DNA of 64,000 nt from Vibrio algivorus (lineage in GTDB: Bacteria > Pseudomonadota > Gammaproteobacteria > Enterobacterales > Vibrionaceae), in the NCBI RefSeq assembly GCF_002218005.2, contig NZ_AP018679.1, positions 992,001 through 1,056,000 of the forward strand, in the 5' to 3' direction. The notes below the pieces were generated by a model, which searched no databases, was not told the DNA's origin, and worked only from the letters and a program-made list of their open reading frames with translations. Shown one piece after another: positions 43,251 to 52,079 of this stretch (position 1 is the stretch's first letter; each line of letters starts with the position of its first letter). The position numbers and the translations under genes were made by a program.

Positions 43251-43267
43251 TGCACTAGATTGGTGAA
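43251..43267. promoter_or_regulatory. NtrC-like site (promoter-distal)
   Basis: TGCACTAGATTGGTGAA matches the NtrC dyad at 12 of 14 positions, better than the proximal copy. The two centres are 51 bp apart, close to five helical turns, so the two dimers would lie on the same DNA face. Confidence 0.65.
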
Positions 43268-43398
43268 AGTGATCATGAAATTAGCTAAATCCGCAGCACT
43301 ATAAAATAAATCACTCCATCAGTGCTCATCATTAATCTCAACTCCATAATATAAACATGGCATAATACCGACTAAATATTACTGATAAGACTAACACC

Positions 43399-43977
43399 AT
43401 GACTGAACTTACTCTCACGCCTCAACAACAAGCCATCGCCACTTTTAAAGCTAACCTTCATCTACCTAATGGCGGTTTTCATAAGTTAATCGTTGAACTG
43501 GCACGTGAGTACTTACTTCCATTTCAAGAAGTGAGAAAGGTATTGAAACAGTCTCAAAAAGTCATTGAGAAGAAAATTAATCACCAGTTTGATGAAATAT
43601 CAGATTACGACCTTACACAAGAAAACTGGCTCAACCTCATCCATATCTCTCTTAAAGAACAGGCAAAAAACAACCCACCTGTGATGGAGAAATTGCAGCA
43701 AAGCCAGCTTTATCAAGATGCAATTCAAACACTTTCGCAACCCATTAACGATCAAGCTCATCGTGAAACTGCGCGTGAACAATTAGCGATGACTTATGAA
43801 ATAGAGGTGTATAAGCCTCTAACCGAAATGCTTTATACTTCGATTTTATATTGGAAGTTGCCAGATGATTTATACCAAATGACACCAGCAAAGCAGCAAG
43901 AGTTTGAAGGATATCCACAGCACATGGAAGCAGTTAGGCATTTATTAGTATTGAGTGAAAAGAATAATTTTAAGTAG
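43399..43977 (+). CDS. Conserved-looking protein of unknown function
   Basis: A 192-residue, mostly helical, soluble protein without signal peptide or membrane segments. It is acidic and rich in Gln/Glu. I recognise no domain. It is divergent from urtA and shares its upstream region, which alone does not link it to urea uptake. It is followed by a very strong terminator. Confidence 0.65.
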   Translation: MTELTLTPQQQAIATFKANLHLPNGGFHKLIVELAREYLLPFQEVRKVLKQSQKVIEKKINHQFDEISDYDLTQENWLNLIHISLKEQAKNNPPVMEKLQQSQLYQDAIQTLSQPINDQAHRETAREQLAMTYEIEVYKPLTEMLYTSILYWKLPDDLYQMTPAKQQEFEGYPQHMEAVRHLLVLSEKNNFK

Positions 43978-44008
43978 GATAACAAATAAAAAACTAAACC
44001 AATAACGA

Positions 44009-44046
44009 AAAAATGCCAGTCAGAGTGTTCTCTGACTGGCATTTTT
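44009..44046. terminator. Strong bidirectional terminator
   Basis: A perfect 17-bp stem (arms at 44009-44025 and 44030-44046) with a four-base TGTT loop. A tract on the left and T tract on the right let it serve both the unknown gene and the convergent BCCT gene. Confidence 0.95.
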
Positions 44047-44073
44047 AATGAGTTGGAATTAAAGCTATTATAA

Positions 44074-45654
44074 CTAATAACCTTGCTGCTTCGCCATTTT
44101 CATCGCAATTTGTGGCGCATTCCAGAGAGATGGCAACAAAATAAACGATACTGGCACGGCAGTGATCACAATGAAAGATTGCAGCGCAGAAATCCCACCT
44201 GAACCTAATGAAATCAAAATCAAGGCTGTTACACCCATCATCACACCCCAGAAGGTACGAATAAAGGCATTTGGCTCTGTATCACCACTCACAACGACAC
44301 TAATGGTATAAGTCATTGAGTCACCAGTGGTGATGATAAAGACAGTTGTTAAAACAATGAACAAAATCGAAATCAACGTCGGCAATGGAAATTGTTGAGT
44401 AATAGCAAATAGTGCACCGGGAAGATTAAAGCCTTCAAATGCCCCACTGATACTACCAGGATTAGCAATTTCAAATGCTAGACCACTGCCACCTATGATC
44501 GTAAACCAGAAACAAGTTGCTAAAGGCGCAATCACACTAATAGTTCCAATCAGTTCACGGATAGAGCGCCCACGAGAGATACGGGCAATAAAAATCGCCA
44601 TCATAGGACCATAACCTAAGAACCAACCCCAAAAGAAAACTGTCCAGCCACTGAGCCAAGCTTCATCACCACGATACGTCGCCATTGGAATAAAGTTATC
44701 AATCATGGTACCAACACCTTGAATGTAACCGTTGAAGATGAAGTTAGTTGGGCCAAAAACAAGAATATAAAGCATCAATGCCGCTGCTAAAATTACATTA
44801 TAGCGACTCAACATTTGCATGCCTTTATCCAAGCCACTTAAAGCCGATAAGGTATAAAGTACAATCGCAAATAATACGATGATCATTTGAGTGGTAAAGC
44901 CATCAGGCACTGCAAATAACAAATTCAATGCATAGCTAATTTGCAATCCCAAAAAGCCAATCGGCCCAATTGTACCGGCAGCTACTGCAATAATGCAGCA
45001 TGCGTCAATTAAAGCGCCTAAATGCCCCTTTAATGCTCGCTCTCCAAGGACTGGATAAAGCAAAATTCTTGGCTTAAGCGGTAGACCTTTATCATAGTGT
45101 AAGTGCATGACCACTATCGTCGTTAAACTACCGACAATTGCCCAAGCTAAAAATCCCCAATGCATAAAAGCTTGAGAAAGTGCATTTATCGCACGCTGTT
45201 GAACATCATCAGTCGCACCATAGATTGGTGGCGCACTCACAAAGTGAGCAATCGGTTCAGCAGCAGCCCAAAAGACCCCACCACCAGCTAGCAGAGTACA
45301 AAATAATATCGCCATCCAGCGAAAATTGGGTAATTCAGGAGAATCAATACCGCCCAAAACGACTCGCCCTGTACGCCCAATCACGAGAGCTAAACCAATA
45401 AGAAAAGTAAGAAGCAGTAAAATTTGCCAAAATGGACCAAACACTTTTACCGACCAAGCGAAACCGACATTCACTAAGTGAGACAATACTTCACCATCGA
45501 ACAACGCTAATACGACGAAAAGCGCAATAAAGCCACCGCTATACCAAAGTACAGGATTATTCAGGCCTAATTTATCTGAAGTAGATACAGGTTCTTGAGT
45601 TTCAGGATTATAAGTCGCGGAGGGAGATTTTATCGAGTTGGTTAAATCAGACAT
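44074..45654 (-). CDS. BCCT-family osmolyte transporter
   Basis: A 526-residue sodium-coupled transporter of the betaine/choline/carnitine family with about twelve hydrophobic segments. The conserved substrate-site segment reads WTVFFWGWFLGYGPMMAIF, with other family stretches such as ARISRGRSIRELI and WAAAEPIAHF. The ATG at 45654 has GGAG five bases upstream. Candidate substrates are glycine betaine, choline or related compounds. The FWGWFLGYGP segment departs from the typical W-W-x-W-x-x-W pattern of betaine carriers, so another substrate is possible. About 5 kb from proVWX. Confidence 0.88.
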   Translation of the reverse strand: MSDLTNSIKSPSATYNPETQEPVSTSDKLGLNNPVLWYSGGFIALFVVLALFDGEVLSHLVNVGFAWSVKVFGPFWQILLLLTFLIGLALVIGRTGRVVLGGIDSPELPNFRWMAILFCTLLAGGGVFWAAAEPIAHFVSAPPIYGATDDVQQRAINALSQAFMHWGFLAWAIVGSLTTIVVMHLHYDKGLPLKPRILLYPVLGERALKGHLGALIDACCIIAVAAGTIGPIGFLGLQISYALNLLFAVPDGFTTQMIIVLFAIVLYTLSALSGLDKGMQMLSRYNVILAAALMLYILVFGPTNFIFNGYIQGVGTMIDNFIPMATYRGDEAWLSGWTVFFWGWFLGYGPMMAIFIARISRGRSIRELIGTISVIAPLATCFWFTIIGGSGLAFEIANPGSISGAFEGFNLPGALFAITQQFPLPTLISILFIVLTTVFIITTGDSMTYTISVVVSGDTEPNAFIRTFWGVMMGVTALILISLGSGGISALQSFIVITAVPVSFILLPSLWNAPQIAMKMAKQQGY

Positions 45655-45955
45655 TCTGACTCCAATTTTCTTTGCAAAACAACCATAAAGTTCTAAAGAG
45701 CTTTGCATTGCAAAGATGTATTTACACCCGATGTCATCCTTTCCAAACAGGCAGCGTATCTTTAACTGCTAGTAGCTTAACTCTAATAAATAGAATACAA
45801 CCTAAGCGCAGTGAAATTTAGCCGCCTAAGGGTATAGATTTATGCCATAAGTGCAACCGAAGTGATTTATTTATTAAAGCTATAGATTCTCATCACTTAC
45901 ACATGCATAACCCGTATTCACCCCAATGTAATGATGATAAAAATTACAGCAAGAT

Positions 45956-45971
45956 GCTGATCTAAATCACA
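45956..45971. promoter_or_regulatory. CRP-like half-good site
   Basis: GCTGATCTAAATCACA agrees with TGTGA-N6-TCACA at eight of ten positions, with one perfect half. It lies about 300 bases upstream of the BCCT gene and 670 upstream of the chitinase. Confidence 0.35.
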
Positions 45972-46218
45972 TAAAACACCAACAGCATCCAACAGAAAAA
46001 TACAAATCCACTACCTCAGTCATCACATGAATATAAAAATAGAAAAAACACCAAACAATGAATTTAAATGAAATTTACCGATTATAACGACAAGTTAGCC
46101 ACAAAAACCCAACAAATGGTCACTTTTCACCCAAACAGTAAAAACAAAAACCAATCGCTCAAAAAAGAAACAATACCATGCGTTTTTTCATCTTCAACAT
46201 TCTAAAAACACCTTTAAA

Positions 46219-46242
46219 ATTTACATATTTCAATATGTAAAT
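46219..46242. promoter_or_regulatory. 24-bp palindrome upstream of chitinase
   Basis: Arms ATTTACATATT and AATATGTAAAT are exact complements around a two-base centre. The symmetry suggests a regulator site. A shorter palindrome with the same TTTACA/TGTAAA halves is upstream of the deacetylase gene. Confidence 0.45.
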
Positions 46243-46404
46243 TAACTATCAATACTTTCGCCTGCCTTTCAGTTAATGAGAGCAGAACACATGTTAACCA
46301 TTGATTTATATATAAAATTAAAATCGCTTATTGATACCATCCATTGACACCTTCAAGATTTATTATCACCCACCAGCCTAAAAACTCTTAACACATTGAT
46401 TAAA

Positions 46405-46420
46405 AGTGATTTATATCAAA
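46405..46420. promoter_or_regulatory. CRP-like site upstream of chitinase
   Basis: AGTGATTTATATCAAA agrees with TGTGA-N6-TCACA at eight of ten positions, about 225 bases upstream of the chitinase ATG. Confidence 0.35.
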
Positions 46421-46643
46421 AAACTTAAATGTCAAGATAAGTCAAAACTTGTCCTCAAAAGCAATTTTCAATGTCTCGTTACATACAATTTAAGGATTTT
46501 TTCGAGTCGGTATCGAGTTCTCACAAAATATAAGTGTGTATTACGCTATTTATCCTACAGTTGTTTCGCAGGAGAACAAAAGTTCCCACCTCCAGTAAAA
46601 TTGAAAATTTAATTTTATAACAACAAGTTAAGGATAATTGATT

Positions 46644-49600
46644 ATGGCTATAAATCGAAATAGCTTAGGGAAAAATGCCTTTAGGCTAAGTGCATTAACC
46701 GCTTCATGCTTAATGGCGTTTAACAGCTACGCCGCTGTCGATTGCGGATCATTAGACTCTTGGGATGCCAGTACGATTTACAATGGTGGTGACCAAGTAC
46801 AACAAGATAATAATGCCTATAGTGCAAAGTATTGGACACAAGGTAATAGCCCTAAAGAGGCTGGAGAGTGGGGAGCTTGGGCTCTCGTCGATTCTTGTAG
46901 TACTGATACTGTGACCAATAAATCTCCAACGGTTGATCTCACGTCTCCAGCGGCGAGCGCTTCTCTCATTGAAGGCGATGAAGTGACATTGACGGCCAAC
47001 GCAACAGATAGTGATGGCACGATTGCTCGTGTGGATTTCTTAGTTGATGGAGAGGTTATTGGGCAATCAACCAATGCACCATTCTCAGCTACTTGGACAG
47101 CAGTTGCAGGTACACACTCTTTTAGTTCAATTGCCTACGATAATGAAGGCGCTCAAAGTACTCAGAGCTCGGTATCTCTCGAAGTACAAACGTCTCAAAC
47201 TGATGTCAACCAAGCACCAAGTGTTTCTGTCGCACTTTCTAGTAGCAGCGTAACCGTTGGTGAAGTGGTGACATTAAGTGCCACCGCCGCTGACTCAGAT
47301 GGCACTGTAGATAAAGTCGACTTTTATGTTGATGGCAGCTTAGTTGGAACCGTCGCATCTTCTCCATACACTCTTAACTACACGACGACTCAAACAGGCT
47401 CTGTTTCTATTTTTGCTAAAGCGACAGATAATGAAGGCGCAACCACAGACTCTGTTGCGACAAGCTTAAAAGTTACAAGTGATCAACCGGTTGCTGCAAC
47501 TTGTCACCCAGATGGTCTATATCAAACCGAAGGCGTGAATGTCCCTTATTGTAATGCTTACGATGAAGAAGGTCGTGAATTAATGGGTGCCGATCACCCT
47601 CGTCGTGTTATCGGTTACTTCACAAGCTGGCGCTCGGGCGATAACGATCAAGCCGCTTACTTGGTAAAAGATATTCCTTGGGAGCAATTGACTCACATTA
47701 ACTACGCATTCGTCAGCATTGGTTCTGACGGTAACGTTAATATTGGTGACGTTAACGATCCTGAAAACGCTGCGGTCGGTAAAACTTGGCCAGGTGTCGA
47801 TGTTGATCCTGAGCTCGGTTTTAAAGGCCACTTTGGTGCATTAGCAACTTATAAAGAACGTTATGGCGTAAAAACCTTAATCTCTATTGGTGGCTGGGCG
47901 GAAACCGGTGGTCACTTTGCTACTGACGGTTCACGCGTTGCTGACGGTGGTTTCTACACTATGACCACCAATGCTGATGGTTCAATCAACCATGCTGCGA
48001 TTGAAAAATTTGCAGATTCTGCGGTTGAATTAATGCGTAAATACAAATTTGATGGGTTAGATATTGACTACGAATATCCAACTTCAATGGCAGGCGCTGG
48101 TAACCCTTATGACAAAGACTTCATGGAACCACGCCGTGAATACCTATGGGCATCATACCAAGAGCTCATGAAAGTATTACGTGAGAAAGTTGACCGCGCA
48201 TCAGAAGCAGATGGCAACTACTACATGTTAACAATTGCAGCACCATCATCTGGTTACCTACTACGCGGTATGGAAACCTTTGATGTGACGAAATATCTTG
48301 ATTACGTCAATATCATGTCTTACGACTTACACGGTGCTTGGAATGATCACGTTGGTCACAATGCTGCACTATACGACACAGGTAAAGATTCTGAACTTGC
48401 ACAATGGAATGTTTATGGAACTGCCGCTTATGGTGGTATCGGCTATCTAAATACTGACTGGGCTTACCATTATTTCCGTGGCTCTATGCCTGCCGGCCGA
48501 ATTAATATTGGTGTCCCTTATTACACTCGTGGTTGGCAAGGTGTCACTGGTGGCGATAACGGTTTATGGGGTCGAGCTGCACTACCGAATCAATCAGAAT
48601 GTGCAGAAGGCACAGGTGAAGGCGAGAAGAACAACTGTGGCCATGGCGCTGTTGGTATCGACAACATGTGGCACGATACGGATCCGAAAGGCAATGAAAT
48701 GGGCGCAGGCTCTAACCCAATGTGGCATGCGAAAAACCTAGAGAAAGGCATCTGGGGTTCTTACGCTGATGCATATGGTTTAGATCCACAAAATGATCCT
48801 AGTGATGTATTAACGGGTACTTATACTCGTCATTACGATGATGTTGCGGTTGCACCTTGGTTATGGAACGAAGAAAAGAAAGTTTTCCTATCAACTGAAG
48901 ATAAAGAGTCTATCACTACCAAAGCACAATACGTTATCGACCAAGGTATTGGCGGTATCATGTTCTGGGAACTTGCGGGTGACTACAGCTGTTATGTACT
49001 CGATGAAAATGGCAACCGTACAAGTGTCGATCCAACGGAACAAGCTTGTGCATCTGGTAACGGTGAATACCACATGGGTAATACCATGACGAAAACTATC
49101 TATGATGAGTTTAAGTCTGCCACGCCTTACGGTAACAAAGTTGCAACTGGAGCAATGCCTGATCAAGTCGTAGATATTTCAGTCAGCATTGGCGGATTTA
49201 AAGTAGGCGATCAAAACTTCCCAGTAAATCCGAAAATCACTTTTACCAACAACACGGGGCAAGAGCTTCCTGGTGGTACTGAGTTCCAATTTGATATCCC
49301 AACCTCTGCGCCAGATAATGCCAAAGACCAATCTGGTGGTGGCTTAGCTGTAATTAGCTCAGGCCATACCCGTGCGGATAACGTTGGAGGTCTAGATGGT
49401 GATATGCATCGCGTTGCCTTCACACTTCCTTCTTGGAAAGTCTTACCTGCCGGCGAGTCTTATGAATTGGATATGGTGTACTACCTACCGATTTCGGGCC
49501 CTGCGAACTACACCGTAAATATTAATGGGCTGGACTATGGCTTTAAATTTGAACATCCAGAACTGCCTTTAGGTGATATTTCATCAAGCACAGGTGGCGG

Positions 49601-49805
49601 CGATAATGGTAACGGTGACGGAACTTGTGATAGCGCAGGACTGGTTACCTACCCTGACTTCCCTCAAACCGACTGGCAAGGTAACCCAAGCCACGCTAAC
49701 CAAGGTGATAAAGTCATCAACGACGGTGTGGTATATCAAGCAAACTGGTGGACATCATCAGAGCCAGGTAACAACGCTGACTGGACAAAAGTCTGTACTC
49801 TATAA
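46644..49805 (+). CDS. Modular GH18 chitinase
   Basis: A secreted chitinase of 1053 residues that hydrolyses chitin outside the cell. Order of domains: signal peptide (to about residue 30, ending SYAAVDCG), CBM5/12 (about 31-90) and two Ig-like/PKD-like modules (about 95-190 and 195-280). A large GH18 catalytic domain (about 305-830) follows, with SIGGWAETGG and the DxxDxDxE motif FDGLDIDYEYP. A beta-rich chitinase C-terminal-type domain (about 845-990) precedes a second CBM5/12 at the end (ANWWTSSEPGNNADWTKVC). The ATG at 46644 has AGGA nine bases upstream; an earlier in-frame TTG is not needed. A Gly/Asn-rich linker precedes the final binding module. Confidence 0.93.
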   Translation: MAINRNSLGKNAFRLSALTASCLMAFNSYAAVDCGSLDSWDASTIYNGGDQVQQDNNAYSAKYWTQGNSPKEAGEWGAWALVDSCSTDTVTNKSPTVDLTSPAASASLIEGDEVTLTANATDSDGTIARVDFLVDGEVIGQSTNAPFSATWTAVAGTHSFSSIAYDNEGAQSTQSSVSLEVQTSQTDVNQAPSVSVALSSSSVTVGEVVTLSATAADSDGTVDKVDFYVDGSLVGTVASSPYTLNYTTTQTGSVSIFAKATDNEGATTDSVATSLKVTSDQPVAATCHPDGLYQTEGVNVPYCNAYDEEGRELMGADHPRRVIGYFTSWRSGDNDQAAYLVKDIPWEQLTHINYAFVSIGSDGNVNIGDVNDPENAAVGKTWPGVDVDPELGFKGHFGALATYKERYGVKTLISIGGWAETGGHFATDGSRVADGGFYTMTTNADGSINHAAIEKFADSAVELMRKYKFDGLDIDYEYPTSMAGAGNPYDKDFMEPRREYLWASYQELMKVLREKVDRASEADGNYYMLTIAAPSSGYLLRGMETFDVTKYLDYVNIMSYDLHGAWNDHVGHNAALYDTGKDSELAQWNVYGTAAYGGIGYLNTDWAYHYFRGSMPAGRINIGVPYYTRGWQGVTGGDNGLWGRAALPNQSECAEGTGEGEKNNCGHGAVGIDNMWHDTDPKGNEMGAGSNPMWHAKNLEKGIWGSYADAYGLDPQNDPSDVLTGTYTRHYDDVAVAPWLWNEEKKVFLSTEDKESITTKAQYVIDQGIGGIMFWELAGDYSCYVLDENGNRTSVDPTEQACASGNGEYHMGNTMTKTIYDEFKSATPYGNKVATGAMPDQVVDISVSIGGFKVGDQNFPVNPKITFTNNTGQELPGGTEFQFDIPTSAPDNAKDQSGGGLAVISSGHTRADNVGGLDGDMHRVAFTLPSWKVLPAGESYELDMVYYLPISGPANYTVNINGLDYGFKFEHPELPLGDISSSTGGGDNGNGDGTCDSAGLVTYPDFPQTDWQGNPSHANQGDKVINDGVVYQANWWTSSEPGNNADWTKVCTL

Positions 49806-49808
49806 GCC

Positions 49809-49936
49809 TATACTCAAAGTAATTGGAGTTGCAGTGAGGCGACAAGTGCATGACTCCCCATGAGCATAGCTTGTCTATGTGATTGGGGCGAGTGAACGCC
49901 GACAACAAAGCTGCAGCTTCAAGTACGAAGGGTATA
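49809..49936. repeat. Full-length ERIC element (128 bp)
   Basis: It begins TATACTCAAAGTAATTGGAG, has the central palindrome with CTCCCCATGAGC and GTGATTGGGGCGAG, and ends GCAGCTTCAAGTACGAAGGG plus TATA. The 128-bp length and inverted symmetry match the ERIC consensus of about 127 bp. It starts four bases after the chitinase stop codon and so would be transcribed with it. Confidence 0.93.
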
Positions 49937-49964
49937 AACGCAAATAGATAAATAAAACCAAAAC

Positions 49965-50001
49965 AAAACGCACGCCGATATCAAAATCGACGTGCGTTTT
50001 T
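49965..50001. terminator. Bidirectional terminator chitinase/RidA
   Basis: AAAACGCACG pairs with CGTGCGTTTT, with further partial pairing inside. A and T tracts flank the stem, so it can serve both convergent genes. Confidence 0.88.
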
Positions 50002-50024
50002 ATTTATATAGTTTTGCTCATTAT

Positions 50025-50381
50025 TTAATCTTTCTTTAATGCCGCTGTCACTATCAACTCCACTTTTAACTCTGGACGAGCCAATTTCGCTTCACCACAC
50101 GCACGAGCTGGTGCGAAGCCTTCATCAAAAAACTGATCCCAGACGGCATTCATCTCTTGAAAATCTGCCATATCCGCAAGCCAAACAATCGTTTGTAGTA
50201 CATGCTGCTTATCGGATCCCGCTTCTAACAATAAAGTTTCCACACGACGTAATGCTTCCGCGGTTTGCTCCGCCACACTCGTTCCTGCAACACCCACTTG
50301 ACCACAGAGATAAACCGTCTCGTTATGCACAACAATTTTACTCATTCTGTGATTCGTTTGTTGGCGCTCAATTGTGCCCAT
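50025..50381 (-). CDS. RidA/YjgF-family protein
   Basis: A 118-residue protein of the RidA superfamily, in which members hydrolyse reactive enamine/imine intermediates of amino acid metabolism. Typical regions are MSKIVVHNETVYLCGQVG, QTAEALRRVETLLLEAGSD and FFDEGFAPARACGEAKLARP. The Arg of the last motif matches the catalytic arginine. The N-terminal MGTIERQQTNHR belongs to the RutC-like subgroup. AGGAG precedes the ATG. Confidence 0.9.
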   Translation of the reverse strand: MGTIERQQTNHRMSKIVVHNETVYLCGQVGVAGTSVAEQTAEALRRVETLLLEAGSDKQHVLQTIVWLADMADFQEMNAVWDQFFDEGFAPARACGEAKLARPELKVELIVTAALKKD

Positions 50382-50886
50382 GACTACTGCTCCTAATTAA
50401 TAATTAAAAATAACGAACTTTTAAAATTCAAAAAATAGACAACTCGCTAAAATAGTTTGATGGCAGAATAACGGATTGATAAAAGTATTAGTATACCCAA
50501 GTGGCTTCAAGATGCAGAATTCAGAGCTATCATACAAACCTTTAGGCAGGAAAATTGGTGAAGGAATGCAATCACCTTTCAGAACCTAAATCATATTTTT
50601 CAAAAATAATTTCAGCCTCGACATTTAAAATTCTAATCGCATAAACATCGAAAATATTAAGCTCAGCATTCTGTACTCATAACCTTAAACTTCAAACACT
50701 TACACTTATTGGTTTAAGGGTTTTTGTATGTAAAACACTCTACAATAATCACAATTTTGTTAATTACATCAACATGTGCGCCCTGTCTAACTTTTGCAAT
50801 TCCATGACAAATTGTTTAGGGTACTAAACAGTTTGCAAAGCATTCGTGTATTAGTTTTGCAAAAAAATAGCCAAGGATGCTAAATA
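50382..50886. other. Gap between RidA and proV
   Basis: A gap of 505 bases. It contains the half-element of the TATACCC repeat at 50492-50586 and must contain the proVWX promoter, but I cannot identify a reliable -35/-10 pair. Confidence 0.6.
50492..50586. repeat. Half TATACCC element (95 bp)
   Basis: About 95 bases starting TATACCCAAGTGGCTTCAAG that match the reverse complement of the right third of the 267-bp element at 21843-22109 with some substitutions. The opposite terminal repeat is missing. Confidence 0.75.
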
Positions 50887-52074
50887 ATGACAACAAAATT
50901 AGAAGTAAAAAACCTCTATAAAGTGTTTGGCGAAACACCCGATGAAGCCTTTGCTCTCATCGATAAAGGTTTAGATAAAGATGAAATTTTTGAAAAAACT
51001 GGCCTCACTGTTGGGGTAAAAGATGTTTCACTCTCGATTAACGAAGGAGAGATATTCGTCATCATGGGCCTTTCTGGCTCAGGTAAATCCACCTTAGTTC
51101 GACTACTAAATCGCCTAATTGAACCCACCCGTGGCCATGTATATTTAAACGGCAAAGACATTGCGGTTATTTCGGATGAAGAATTACGTAATGTACGACG
51201 CAATAACATCAGTATGGTTTTCCAAAACTTCGCCCTAATGCCACACATGAGCGTTATTGAAAACGCTGCTTTTGGCTTAGAACTTGCTGGCGTTGATTTG
51301 GATAAACGTAATGATGCCGCACGTAATGCACTTGCACGAGTAGGGTTAGAAAACCAATCAGACTCTTATCCAGATGAACTTTCAGGTGGTATGAAGCAAC
51401 GTGTTGGCCTTGCTCGCGCATTAGCAACCGACCCGGATATTCTATTAATGGATGAAGCATTCTCAGCACTCGATCCCCTGATCCGTACGGAAATGCAAGA
51501 TGAGCTTATTCGTCTACAAAATGATGACCGACGCACTATTGTATTTATCTCACATGATTTAGATGAAGCAATGCGTATTGGTGATCGTATTGCCATCATG
51601 CAAAACGGTGTGGTAGTACAAGTCGGTACGCCCGACGAAATACTGCAAAACCCAGCCAATGATTACGTGGAATCCTTCTTTAGTGGTGTAAACGTTGCTG
51701 ATGTATATTCAGCCAAAGATATTGCGCGTAAAAAACCTGCCGCAGTATTTAAAAAAGGTGAAACCGATGGCCCTGCAGCAGCACTGCAGATTCTATCGGA
51801 TCATGATCGCGATTATGGTGTCGTGGTTGATAAAGCCAATAAATACTCAGGAATAGTGTCACAAGACTCTCTAAAAGCAGCCTACAAAGAAAAACGGCCT
51901 CTTAGCTCTGCGCTATTAGACAACACCGTTTCTTTACATGCTGATACCCCTGTTAGCGAACTGATCAGTCAAGTTGCAGAAGTACCTTATGCAGTGCCTG
52001 TCATCGATAGCGACGGGACATATCACGGGGTTATTACTAAGACCCGTCTGCTTCAAACTTTAGATAGAGAGTAA
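50887..52074 (+). CDS. proV: Glycine betaine/proline ABC transporter ATPase ProV
   Basis: A 395-residue ATP-binding subunit of the ProU-type osmoprotectant importer. Walker A is GLSGSGKSTLVR, signature LSGGMKQRVGLARAL, Walker B DILLMDEAFSALDP. Two CBS domains occupy about residues 280-390; in OpuA these sense ionic strength. The N-terminal KNLYKVFGETPDEAFALID is typical of ProV. AAGGA lies about 12 bases upstream of the ATG. First gene of proVWX; proW starts five bases after its stop. Confidence 0.95.
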   Translation: MTTKLEVKNLYKVFGETPDEAFALIDKGLDKDEIFEKTGLTVGVKDVSLSINEGEIFVIMGLSGSGKSTLVRLLNRLIEPTRGHVYLNGKDIAVISDEELRNVRRNNISMVFQNFALMPHMSVIENAAFGLELAGVDLDKRNDAARNALARVGLENQSDSYPDELSGGMKQRVGLARALATDPDILLMDEAFSALDPLIRTEMQDELIRLQNDDRRTIVFISHDLDEAMRIGDRIAIMQNGVVVQVGTPDEILQNPANDYVESFFSGVNVADVYSAKDIARKKPAAVFKKGETDGPAAALQILSDHDRDYGVVVDKANKYSGIVSQDSLKAAYKEKRPLSSALLDNTVSLHADTPVSELISQVAEVPYAVPVIDSDGTYHGVITKTRLLQTLDRE

Positions 52075-52079
52075 TTATT

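Larger units (their letters stand above)
45655..46643. other. Long AT-rich gap upstream of chitinase
   Basis: Nearly 1 kb without a convincing gene; the small open frame at 46406-46612 has no ribosome binding site or typical composition. It holds two CRP-like sites (45956-45971 and 46405-46420) and a 24-bp palindrome at 46219-46242, and must contain the promoters of both the BCCT and chitinase genes. Confidence 0.65.

Noticed and set aside
46406..46612. 68-codon open frame upstream of the chitinase
   Set aside because: No ribosome binding site, odd composition and overlap with a CRP-like site; probably chance.
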